Positions 15,306-22,818 of a DNA stretch of 23,493 nt are shown piece by piece. The notes beneath the pieces are model-generated. The model was given only the letters and a program-made list of their open reading frames with translations, was not told the DNA's origin and did not search any database. The stretch is from Cloacimonetes bacterium UBA3900 (lineage in GTDB: Bacteria > Cloacimonadota > Cloacimonadia > Cloacimonadales > Cloacimonadaceae). The stretch's first letter is position 1. Each line of letters opens with the position of its first letter. Both the position numbers and the translations under genes were made by a program. The stretch spans positions 1,154-24,646 of the forward strand of contig DGFM01000048.1 in assembly GCA_002391675.1 (NCBI GenBank), in the 5' to 3' direction.

Positions 15306-16763
15306 ATGGCAAAAACACAACTTAACCTTGAACTGCACTATAAGGGCAAAGACCTGGACAAGATCAAACATGGTTCGGGATTGTTCCAGAAAGAATGGTT
15401 CATAGGTTCAAATAAACATCTGCTTTGGCAGGTGCTACTACCTTCCTTCCCGGATAAGCACAAACTAATCACCCAAAAAGGGAACGAGCTGTATCTAAAC
15501 CTGTTGCCCGGTAGTCAACTTGAATGTGTCAAGAACGGGAAAAACATGGATCAATCAGCTCTTAGCGGTCAGGGATTACTAAGGGGGAACAGCCTTCTGT
15601 TGCAAAACGACATGGAAGGCACCCTCACTTTGCATCCGGAATGGCAGGTTGTATATCGCTTTGATAAGCCCTATGTTCACGTGCTTACCGAAGAACAAAG
15701 GCAGATCGTGGCCACCTATTCCCGCAGAGCCGAAAGTACTCCTCAAGAGAAATTCGGGCGGTCTATGATCCTCCTGTTCCTCGCTTTGACAATCGTGATT
15801 TTGGGCATTTATGACTTGGCTCTCAAGCCGGATAGAGTCGCTGATGGCACCATGGAAGCTACCTTGGCGCGGATGAGATCTGCTCAAAGAGTGGAGCCCA
15901 TTATGCAAGAGGTACCCATGGGCGAGCGTGACGATGAAGCTGCAAGATTAGCTGCAGAGGCGGCCGCAAAAGCTGCTGAAGAAGCTGCTGCAAAGGCAAG
16001 TAAAACTACTACGGCCAGACGGCCGGGCGCAACTGCAGCCGGAGCTTCCTCTCTCTTCGGAGTGGGCAGATTCGATCCTAACGCTGTTATTCGCGATCCT
16101 GTAGCTATTACCACCACACGTCAGTTTGTGGCAGCCTCCCGCAGGGGTGGCACAGGTGGTGGATATGGCACTGGCTCTGGAGCCGGTGGAACCGGTTATG
16201 GTGGCGGCGGAACAGGTGGCGGCATGGCCTCTACATTCGATCCCAACGCCATTGTCACCTATCAGCAAAGCGACTTCTCATCTGCTTCCAACGTTGGCGG
16301 CTTGGCTGGTACATCTACCAGACCTACTGGACGCGTAGACGTGAGAGGCAATATCTCTGCAGCAGAGATCGCTACCCTGGGAAAACCCATCGCAGTCACC
16401 AGTGGAGAACGTGCCGCGATTACCAGGATTTCCCAGAGAGCTCCTGCGATCTCAGAAGGCAACATTGCCTCTGCACCACAAGAGTATCAATCCGACATGG
16501 AAGCGCTCAGAAGGGCAGTTAACAGCCGCAAGAGCCAGCTTACCAGTCTTTATAGAAAGACCGCAGCCGTTCAAAGCAGCGGAGGATCAGTCAACATCAA
16601 GATTTACGGCACAGGAAGCAGGATTGAAGCCGTGGAAGTTATCCCCACTTCCGGAAACTTGCCCACTTCTTTCCTCAACGAAATCAAGCAGGCTGTTTCT
16701 TCTTGGACTGTCAGCGGCGTAAGCGGAGCGTTTAACTATACCTTTACAATCAGATTTGGCTAA
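15306..16763 (+). CDS. FHA-like / single TM / AgmX-TonB-like C-terminal transducer
   Basis: 485 residues, no signal peptide. Residues 1-145 should be cytoplasmic and resemble a degenerate FHA fold (WFIGSNKHLL, then PSFPDKHKLI, a Gly-Asn turn, LLRGNSLLLQ); the classical FHA Arg is not evident, so phosphothreonine binding is doubtful. One transmembrane helix lies at about 152-171 (SMILLFLALTIVILGIYDLA). The periplasmic part starts with an Ala/Lys/Glu helix (about 214-235), then a Gly-rich linker (about 276-304). The C-terminal about 90 residues (MEALRRAVNSRKSQLTSLYR ... GTGSRIEAVEVIP ... VSSWTV ... FTIRFG) match the AgmX/PglI-type TonB-like domain found in myxobacterial envelope proteins. Such proteins carry force from an ExbB/ExbD motor to periplasmic or outer-membrane partners. 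GGGAGG at 15297-15302 is the ribosome site. Last gene before a strong terminator. Confidence 0.8.
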   Translation: MAKTQLNLELHYKGKDLDKIKHGSGLFQKEWFIGSNKHLLWQVLLPSFPDKHKLITQKGNELYLNLLPGSQLECVKNGKNMDQSALSGQGLLRGNSLLLQNDMEGTLTLHPEWQVVYRFDKPYVHVLTEEQRQIVATYSRRAESTPQEKFGRSMILLFLALTIVILGIYDLALKPDRVADGTMEATLARMRSAQRVEPIMQEVPMGERDDEAARLAAEAAAKAAEEAAAKASKTTTARRPGATAAGASSLFGVGRFDPNAVIRDPVAITTTRQFVAASRRGGTGGGYGTGSGAGGTGYGGGGTGGGMASTFDPNAIVTYQQSDFSSASNVGGLAGTSTRPTGRVDVRGNISAAEIATLGKPIAVTSGERAAITRISQRAPAISEGNIASAPQEYQSDMEALRRAVNSRKSQLTSLYRKTAAVQSSGGSVNIKIYGTGSRIEAVEVIPTSGNLPTSFLNEIKQAVSSWTVSGVSGAFNYTFTIRFG

Positions 16764-16780
16764 ATTAGCCTACAATGAAC

Positions 16781-16812
16781 AAATCAGCTCCCTCTTTTGG
16801 GAGCTGATTTTG
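16781..16812 (+). terminator. Intrinsic terminator of the ExbB/ExbD operon
   Basis: A perfect 12-bp stem, AAATCAGCTCCC (16781-16792) and GGGAGCTGATTT (16799-16810), around the loop TCTTTT, ending in a T run. It starts 17 nt after the stop of the transducer gene and marks the 3' end of that transcription unit. The A-rich left arm could let it work on the opposite strand too, but no minus-strand gene lies nearby. Confidence 0.85.
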
Positions 16813-16954
16813 TATCTGGGCGTTTGGGGATGTATTACCCAAAAGCAAGAAAACAGGGCAGCAATCAGAACCGTAGGGCAAGAGAGCCGGCTTCGATCTA
16901 TCAAAGAAAGCGAAGCGGACAGGCAAAAGCGCAGAATACACCTGAGGTGGTTTT

Positions 16955-17074
16955 ATGCCAAAGCTTGTAAGTTACGTTAAAGCATATACATTTAAACCTT
17001 ATTCAATGATGCCGGGTCAGTACTTGGCATTTTTGAGTATAAGGGAGATAATGTTTGTCAAGCCCAGTCGTTGA
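16955..17074 (+). CDS. Candidate 39-residue small ORF
   Basis: ATG 16955 follows AGGTGG (16945-16950) at a workable distance and reads MPKLVSYVKAYTFKPYSMMP, then a further 19 residues to TGA 17072-17074. An in-frame TGA at 16943-16945 rules out a longer form. The peptide is basic and aromatic; no family was recognised. Against it: a terminator-like hairpin (17009-17034) lies inside it and the promoter for the next gene overlaps its end. It may be a real small protein, a remnant, or chance. Confidence 0.2.
   Translation: MPKLVSYVKAYTFKPYSMMPGQYLAFLSIREIMFVKPSR
17009..17034 (+). terminator. Second terminator-like hairpin in the intergenic region
   Basis: ATGCCGGGT (17009-17017) pairs with ACTTGGCAT (17022-17030), with two G-U pairs, around the loop CAGT, and is followed directly by T residues to 17034. 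Because the upstream operon already ends at 16781-16812, this may back it up or end a separate short transcript from 16813 onwards. Confidence 0.45.
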
Positions 17075-17082
17075 ATTATATT
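17055..17082 (+). promoter_or_regulatory. Candidate sigma70-type promoter for the repeat-protein operon
   Basis: TTGTCA (17055-17060), 16-nt spacer, TATATT (17077-17082). A start near 17089 would leave a leader of about 115 nt before ATG 17204, containing a GCCTC/GAGGC hairpin at 17133-17155. It lies downstream of two terminator-like hairpins, as expected for a new transcription unit. Pattern evidence only. Confidence 0.4.
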
Positions 17083-17203
17083 GTATTACATGGGTTTTAC
17101 TATGTTCCAAAAAGTATCCGTTAGATTGATTTGCCTCCCTTAGCTTTTAAGAGGCTATCGGTTTAACGGTGGTCGTGAATAGATATTAAGACAAGGAGAG
17201 AAC

Positions 17204-20200
17204 ATGAAACGCCTATTAGTGTTGTTGATTGTGCTGACTTCCGTGATAGGTATATACGCACAAGCACAAGAGTTGCCCGGCTTGCGTTCCGATAGGATAA
17301 CAGCGGAAGCAACAGAGCGCATTGAGAGGCAAAACCGCCAGGTGAGCACACCCAGCTTTGCGCCCATGGCAGGCTATTACGATGCTCCCGTGAATGTGAG
17401 CATCCACGCTGTTCCCGCCGATGCCACCATCCATTACACCACCGATGGCAGCACTCCGGATGAGACCAGCAGCGTCTATTCCGCTCCCATTACCGTGAAT
17501 GAACACACCGTAATCAAGGCCTATGCCGTCAAGGAAGGCTATCCGGATTCAGATGTCGGCAGTGCCGAGTACTTCTTCAGAGTGGCAAATCCATCCTTCA
17601 GCGTACTCTCCGGATCCTTTGCCGAAGCCCAATTACTGACGCTGGACGTCAGCACCCCCGGCGCTGTTATCCGCTACACCACAGATGGAACTGATCCCAG
17701 CGAAAGTATGGGCCAGGTCTATGACGGCAACCCCATTTTGATCGACAACACTGCTCAGGCGACCGTGGTGAAGGCCATTGCCTATCGGGATGGTTGGATC
17801 AGCTCCGCCGTCGTGACACATACCTATGTGATCAATCCCCCCGTCGCCGGCCCCTTCTTTAGCGTGACTTCAGGCAACTATTACAGCACCTTCAATGTAA
17901 GCATCAGCGCCGTCCCTGCAGTGGCGACCATCTATTACACCACGGATGGCAGCGAGCCATCCAACACCCATGGCACGCTCTACACCGCTCCCGTATTGAT
18001 TAACCGCAATACCACGCTCAAGGCCAGGGCATATCTGGTAAACTACCCGCCCTCGGCTGTACAGACGGTCATCTACAATCTGCACAACAGCCCGGTGAGC
18101 TTCAACCCGCCGGAAGGGACCTATACTTCGAGCCAGACCGTTACCTTGAGCACACTCACTCCCGCTGCAGCCATCTGGTACACTTTGGATGGCAGCACCC
18201 CGGTGATGGGAACCAGCCTGCTATACAATCCCGGCAATCCCATTGTAGTAACGCAGACTACGACGATCAAAGCTTTTGCCCAAAGGGTGAATTGGAACAG
18301 CTCCCCCATCACATCCGCCACTTACACCATGGATATTCCGGCGCCTGATGTGGAAGCTCCCACTTTCAACCCGCCTGCCGGAGTGTATAACGAGCCCAAA
18401 CTGGTGAGCATTTCAACCGCTACCACCGGTGCTTCGATCCGCTATACCACAGACGGAAGCGAGCCTTCACAAACCCACGGAACGCTCTACACCGGTCCCG
18501 TCAACGTCGATAGCAGCCTCACCCTCAAAGCCATCGCCTACAAGGCGGGAATGAACCCCTCGCAAGTGGCTTCCGGCACCTATGTGATCGACATCATCAC
18601 TCCCACCGTTGCCGCTGTGAGTTTCTCCCTGCCCTCCGGAACCTACTATCTGCCCCAGAGCCTGACTCTCTCCAGCAGCACCATTGGCGCCACGATCCGC
18701 TACACCACGGACGGCAGCGACCCCACACCCACCTCGGGAACCATCTATACTGAAGCGATAGACATCCCCGGAAATTCCAGCCTCTTCATCAAAGCCATCG
18801 CCTATATGGATGGATACAACCCCTCCGCAGTGACTTCTGCTCACTATTTGGTGACCGGAACCGTGACAGATGTGGTCTTCAGCCCCATGGGCGGAGTCTA
18901 CCAGAGCCCCGTCTCCGTGATCCTGAGCACACCCACGCCGGAAGCTGTGATCCGCTACACTATCGACGGCAGCGATCCGGATGAGAGCTCAGCCGTCTAC
19001 AATACCGCCATCATCGTGCCCCCAGATACCACCATGACCATCAAAGCCAAAGCCTGGCGCAGCGGTTGGATTCCCAGTGGCATCACCCTACAGCAATACA
19101 CCGTCACAGGCTCGGTCATCATCCAAGAGCCCGTGTTCACGCCCGCTGCCGGCACCTACAGCACGCCCCAACAGGTCACCGTCAACGCGCCCTCACCGGT
19201 GGATGCCAGCATTTATTACACCACCGATGGCACGGATCCCACCCAGAGTTCAGCCCCATATACCGGCGTCATCAACCTGCCTCTGAACACCGTCTTCACC
19301 CTCAAAGTGAGAGCCTATAAAACGGATTGGGAGCCCAGCCCCGTCTACACCGCAGTCTACAATATGACGGGACAGATACAGCTGCCCGCAGCCCTGTTTA
19401 TGCCCATACCCGGAACTTATCAGACTCCTCAGACCGTATCCCTGGCGCCCGCCATCTTGCCCGCGGATGCCACGCTCAGATACACCCTGGACGGCAGCGA
19501 GCCCTCTCTGAGTTCCGCCGCCTACATCAGCCCCATCACCATCCCGGCCGGTCAGGTTACCACGCTGAAGGTGAAGGGCTTCAAAGACGGCTGGATTCCA
19601 AGCGAGACTGTCACCGGCGTCTACAATATCACCGGTCAGCTGGCTTTCCATACGCCCGTGTTTGATCCCGCACCCGGAATCTACACTGCAGCCCAATCTG
19701 TGACTGTCAATACCACCGTGCAGCCTTCTGCCACCATCCGCTATACCACCGATGGAACCGAGCCCACAGAAAGCTCGCCCATCTACAGCGCACCCATCGC
19801 CGTGCCGCTGAATAGCAGCCTCACCATCAAGGTGCGTGCCTTCAAGACGGATTGGACGCCCAGTGTGACTCACACCGCCCAATACACCGTCACCGGCCAG
19901 CTTACCATTGGCAGTCCCGTATTTACGCCCGCAGCCGGCATTTACACCTCGGCTCAAAACGTGGTGATCAATACCGCCCAACCCGCAGATGCAGGCGCAG
20001 TGGTTCGCTATACCACCGATGGCAGCGATCCCACCCCCACTTCACCCGTCTATACAAGCCCCATCGCAGTTTCCGGCAGCACCCAGATCAAAGCCCGCGC
20101 TTTTGCCAACCAATGGCTGCCTTCTGAGGTGTATCTGGCAAACTACGTCATCACAGGCCAGGTGGAGATCCCCGAAGCTGTATTTACGCCTCCCAGCGGA

Positions 20201-21805
20201 ACTTACACCACTACCCAGATGCTCACCATCAATACACCCGTTCCCGCCGGAGCCACTATCCGCTATACCCTGGACGGCAGCGAGCCCACCCAGTCCTCGC
20301 CCATCTACAGCAGACCCATTCCGCTGCAGCTTGATAGGGATATCCAGGTGAAGGCCAAGGCTTTCCTCACTGATTGGACCCCCAGTCCCACTTATACCGC
20401 AAACTATCATATGACCGGCCAGGCAGCGCTTTCAGACCCCGTGTTTGATCCACTGCCCGGCATCTATACCACCGCTTTAGAGGTTGAAATCGTCTCCCGC
20501 ACCATTCCCGCAGGTGGAACCATCCGCTACACTACCGATGGCAGCGATCCCACTGAGAGCTCGCCCATCTACAGCGAACCCATAACAGTAGCGCTCAACA
20601 GCTCGCTCACCATCAAAGCCAGGGCTTATGTGACAGATTGGGATGCAGGTGAGATCAGCACCGGTTTCTACCGGGTCACCGGTCAGGTTCAGCTGCCCAC
20701 TGCTCTGTTTACGCCTCCGGCCGGAACCTATCAGACCGCTCAGAGTGTTTCTCTGGCACCCGCTGCTTTGCCCGCGGATGCCACGCTCAGATACACTCTG
20801 GATGGCAGCGATCCCACCGAGAGTTCACCCGCTTACCAAGCGCCCATCCCTCTGCCTCTCAACAGCAGCACCACCATCAGGGTAAAGGGCTTCAAGGAAG
20901 GCTGGATGCCCAGTGAGATCAGCACCGCTGTTTACACCATCACCGGCACCTTGCCCGCCCCCGTATTCAGCATCCCGGGCGGACTCTATGCCCAGCCACC
21001 GGCAGTTGCCATCACCTGTGCTATCCCCGGTGCAAGCATCCACTACACCACCGATGGCAGCGTTCCCACCCAGGATTCACCCGTCCTGGCCGAAGGCGAA
21101 ACAGTGGAAATTCCCCACTTCACCATAGATAAAGTGATCTCCGCCAAGGCCTTCAAGCCGGACTGGATAGAAAGCGCCGTGAGAAAAGAAACCTACTCCG
21201 TGTTGGAAATTCCCATAGACCTGAGAGCCTTCACGCACGGCGGCTACATCCGCGTCCTCTGGAACTTAGAAACGCCGCGCCGGAACCTGCAGGGCTTCAA
21301 TATCGAGCGCCGTGCCCTCAGCGAAACCGAATTTACCAGGCTCAACAGCTCGCTCATTCCCCTGAGCCAAAAGATCGGCAACGATTGGTATTACGACGAC
21401 TACGACATCCAGATCAACCGCTCCTACGAATATCGCGTCACCGCCGTTTATGATGATGTAGAGAGCTTGCCCGGCTCCGGCACCGTGGTGGTCTATCTTT
21501 CGCAGGAGCTCGAGATCAGCGGCGCCAGCCACGCATATCCAAACCCGGCTACCGACGCCACCCGCTTCAGACTGGTGCTCACGCGCAACGACAACGTCAC
21601 CGCCACCATCGTTATCTACGACTTCGCCGGCAAGAAGATCAAGACCCTCACCGTACCCACCACCACATCAAACCTCATCGAAGTACCCTGGGATTTGACA
21701 AATTCAGACAACATAAAGGTAGGTCGTGGCACCTATTTTGCCAGGGTCACTGCCAGTGATTCCGCCTCCAGGACCGAGCACGTGATCAAAATCTCGGTGA
21801 AGTAA
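17204..21805 (+). CDS. Secreted protein with 15 chitobiase C-terminal (CHB_HEX_C) repeats and a type IX-like sorting domain
   Basis: 1533 residues. Signal peptide MKRLLVLLIVLTSVIGIYAQ; ATG 17204 has AAGGAGAG just upstream. From about residue 47 to 1330 I count 15 copies of a roughly 85-residue beta module recognised by (I/L/V)xYT(T/I/L)DG(S/T)xP, preceded by F(x)PxxGxY and followed by (V/I)KAxAxxxxWxPS. This is the chitobiase/beta-hexosaminidase C-terminal Ig-like domain, non-catalytic and common in secreted FCB proteins. Repeats 8 to 14 are joined by a TGQ-type linker. Then comes a fibronectin-III-like domain (about 1340-1435) and a C-terminal domain with YPNPATDATRFRL (P1446-N-P-A), GKKIKTLTV, GTYFARV and HVIKISVK, matching FlgD-Ig/type IX sorting domains. 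Probably exported to the cell surface as a long adhesin-like or scaffold protein. The next gene, 12 nt on, encodes a PorV-like protein. Confidence 0.88.
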   Translation: MKRLLVLLIVLTSVIGIYAQAQELPGLRSDRITAEATERIERQNRQVSTPSFAPMAGYYDAPVNVSIHAVPADATIHYTTDGSTPDETSSVYSAPITVNEHTVIKAYAVKEGYPDSDVGSAEYFFRVANPSFSVLSGSFAEAQLLTLDVSTPGAVIRYTTDGTDPSESMGQVYDGNPILIDNTAQATVVKAIAYRDGWISSAVVTHTYVINPPVAGPFFSVTSGNYYSTFNVSISAVPAVATIYYTTDGSEPSNTHGTLYTAPVLINRNTTLKARAYLVNYPPSAVQTVIYNLHNSPVSFNPPEGTYTSSQTVTLSTLTPAAAIWYTLDGSTPVMGTSLLYNPGNPIVVTQTTTIKAFAQRVNWNSSPITSATYTMDIPAPDVEAPTFNPPAGVYNEPKLVSISTATTGASIRYTTDGSEPSQTHGTLYTGPVNVDSSLTLKAIAYKAGMNPSQVASGTYVIDIITPTVAAVSFSLPSGTYYLPQSLTLSSSTIGATIRYTTDGSDPTPTSGTIYTEAIDIPGNSSLFIKAIAYMDGYNPSAVTSAHYLVTGTVTDVVFSPMGGVYQSPVSVILSTPTPEAVIRYTIDGSDPDESSAVYNTAIIVPPDTTMTIKAKAWRSGWIPSGITLQQYTVTGSVIIQEPVFTPAAGTYSTPQQVTVNAPSPVDASIYYTTDGTDPTQSSAPYTGVINLPLNTVFTLKVRAYKTDWEPSPVYTAVYNMTGQIQLPAALFMPIPGTYQTPQTVSLAPAILPADATLRYTLDGSEPSLSSAAYISPITIPAGQVTTLKVKGFKDGWIPSETVTGVYNITGQLAFHTPVFDPAPGIYTAAQSVTVNTTVQPSATIRYTTDGTEPTESSPIYSAPIAVPLNSSLTIKVRAFKTDWTPSVTHTAQYTVTGQLTIGSPVFTPAAGIYTSAQNVVINTAQPADAGAVVRYTTDGSDPTPTSPVYTSPIAVSGSTQIKARAFANQWLPSEVYLANYVITGQVEIPEAVFTPPSGTYTTTQMLTINTPVPAGATIRYTLDGSEPTQSSPIYSRPIPLQLDRDIQVKAKAFLTDWTPSPTYTANYHMTGQAALSDPVFDPLPGIYTTALEVEIVSRTIPAGGTIRYTTDGSDPTESSPIYSEPITVALNSSLTIKARAYVTDWDAGEISTGFYRVTGQVQLPTALFTPPAGTYQTAQSVSLAPAALPADATLRYTLDGSDPTESSPAYQAPIPLPLNSSTTIRVKGFKEGWMPSEISTAVYTITGTLPAPVFSIPGGLYAQPPAVAITCAIPGASIHYTTDGSVPTQDSPVLAEGETVEIPHFTIDKVISAKAFKPDWIESAVRKETYSVLEIPIDLRAFTHGGYIRVLWNLETPRRNLQGFNIERRALSETEFTRLNSSLIPLSQKIGNDWYYDDYDIQINRSYEYRVTAVYDDVESLPGSGTVVVYLSQELEISGASHAYPNPATDATRFRLVLTRNDNVTATIVIYDFAGKKIKTLTVPTTTSNLIEVPWDLTNSDNIKVGRGTYFARVTASDSASRTEHVIKISVK
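17341..21210 (+). repeat. Tandem array of 15 CHB_HEX_C modules
   Basis: Fifteen in-frame modules of roughly 240-270 bp, each centred on a YTTDG-type motif. The first motif is near nt 17434 and the last near 21042. Early copies (1-7) are more divergent and have variable linkers; copies 8-14 share a VTGQ or ITGQ linker and are more alike. Copies 9 (nt about 19380-19630) and 14 (about 20690-20945) are unusually similar, including a 29-nt identical run at 19457-19485 and 20768-20796, which points to duplication within the gene. Confidence 0.85.
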
Positions 21806-21817
21806 GGAGATTAAACC

Positions 21818-22798
21818 ATGAAAAAGATAAACATCAACACCCTGCGCAACCTACTGATGATCATGGCCATCCTCATCATGGCCTCCGCCTTGCTTTCGGT
21901 AAACAACTCCGCCGCAGCATATATGAGAATGGGCGTGGGAGCCAGGATCATCGCCATGGGCGAAGCCGGAACCACCGTCACCCGCGACGTCTGCTCCGCC
22001 CATTGGAACCCCGCCGGACTCACCCTGCTCAAAGACGTGGAAATCGCCAGTATGTACAACTTTGGCATGAACCTGGATAGAACGCACTCTCACGTCGCCC
22101 TGGGCGGTCGGCTGAAATTCGGAGCCATCGCAGTCAACTGGATCAACGCCGGCACCTCGGACATCGATGGTTACGACGAAGCAGGCAATCCCACCGGCAC
22201 TTTCAGCCATCGGGAAAACAGCATCGCCCTCAGCTATGCCAATGAAATCAAGCGCTTCCACTTCGGCTTCACACCCAAGTATTACCTCAGCACCCTGGCT
22301 GATGAGACCGAAAGCTGCTTCAGCCTTGACGTGGGTGCCAAGTTTGACCTCAGCCAATACCTGGAAGCGGGTGTGATGGTCAGAGACGTCTACAGCAGCT
22401 TTAAAGATGAAGAGGACAGCATCCCCATTCAGGCCAGTGTTGGCATCGCAGCTTATCCCCTCGTCGGTGTCACCGTGGCTGCCGACCTCAAGTGGGAACA
22501 GGATGAAAAACCCTATCCCGCTCTGGGCGCCGAATACTGGACCTCGCTGGGCAAAGACCCCGAGGCAGATTCTCAGCTCAACGTGATCACCGTAAAAGAA
22601 CGCAACACCTGGAAAGAATCCTTCAGCTATGCCCAGACGGGTATCCGCGTTGGCTTCAACCAAAAAGACGGCCAAAACAGATTCTCAGTGGGCACCGGCG
22701 TGAGATTTAGAAACTTCCAACTTGATTATGCCTTCCGCCTCAACAACCACGATATCTTCAGCGACGATCACATCATCTCCCTGATCTTCCGCTTTTAA
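21818..22798 (+). CDS. PorV/PorQ-family outer-membrane protein
   Basis: 326 residues. A signal-like N-terminus (MKKININTLRNLLMIMAILI, cleavage near NNSAAAYM) is followed by the family opening MRMGVGARIIAMGEAGTTVTRDVCSAHWNPAGLTLL: the Gly-rich GARxxAMGxAG and the WNPAGL motif are diagnostic of the PorV/PorQ (UPF0164) barrel family. The rest alternates beta strands (LGGRLKFGAIAVNWI, FHFGFTPKYYLS, LEAGVMVRDVY, QASVGIAAYPL, AQTGIRVGFN) and ends in IISLIFRF, with an aromatic last residue as in outer-membrane barrels. In type IX secretion PorV shuttles cargo from the SprA translocon to the PorU attachment complex; other paralogues have unknown roles. ATG 21818 has AAGGAG at about 21804-21809. Placement directly after a cargo-like gene supports a secretion or surface-attachment role. 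Confidence 0.85.
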   Translation: MKKININTLRNLLMIMAILIMASALLSVNNSAAAYMRMGVGARIIAMGEAGTTVTRDVCSAHWNPAGLTLLKDVEIASMYNFGMNLDRTHSHVALGGRLKFGAIAVNWINAGTSDIDGYDEAGNPTGTFSHRENSIALSYANEIKRFHFGFTPKYYLSTLADETESCFSLDVGAKFDLSQYLEAGVMVRDVYSSFKDEEDSIPIQASVGIAAYPLVGVTVAADLKWEQDEKPYPALGAEYWTSLGKDPEADSQLNVITVKERNTWKESFSYAQTGIRVGFNQKDGQNRFSVGTGVRFRNFQLDYAFRLNNHDIFSDDHIISLIFRF

Positions 22799-22818
22799 TA
22801 TCGGTGTGAGGTAAAGCT

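Larger units (their letters stand above)
16813..17203. other. Gene-poor stretch with hairpins and a candidate promoter
   Basis: No gene longer than 39 codons is convincing here. The stretch contains a 6-bp stem GCTTCG/CGAAGC (16890-16895, 16911-16916), a small CACC-TGA-GGTG hairpin followed by GTTTT (about 16940-16954), a terminator-like hairpin with a T tract (17009-17034), a promoter-like pair (17055-17082), and a leader hairpin GCCTC...GAGGC (17133-17155). It is more AT-rich than the flanking genes. No tRNA, IS end or direct repeat was recognised. Confidence 0.6.

Noticed and set aside
16756..16980. Plus-strand 74-codon frame after the transducer gene
   Set aside because: It runs straight through a perfect intrinsic terminator hairpin (16781-16812) and lacks a ribosome site or known domain.
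17204..21805. Repeat array considered as a CRISPR or satellite repeat
   Set aside because: Repeat units are 240-270 bp, keep a single open frame, and vary as protein modules do; there are no short direct repeats with unique spacers.
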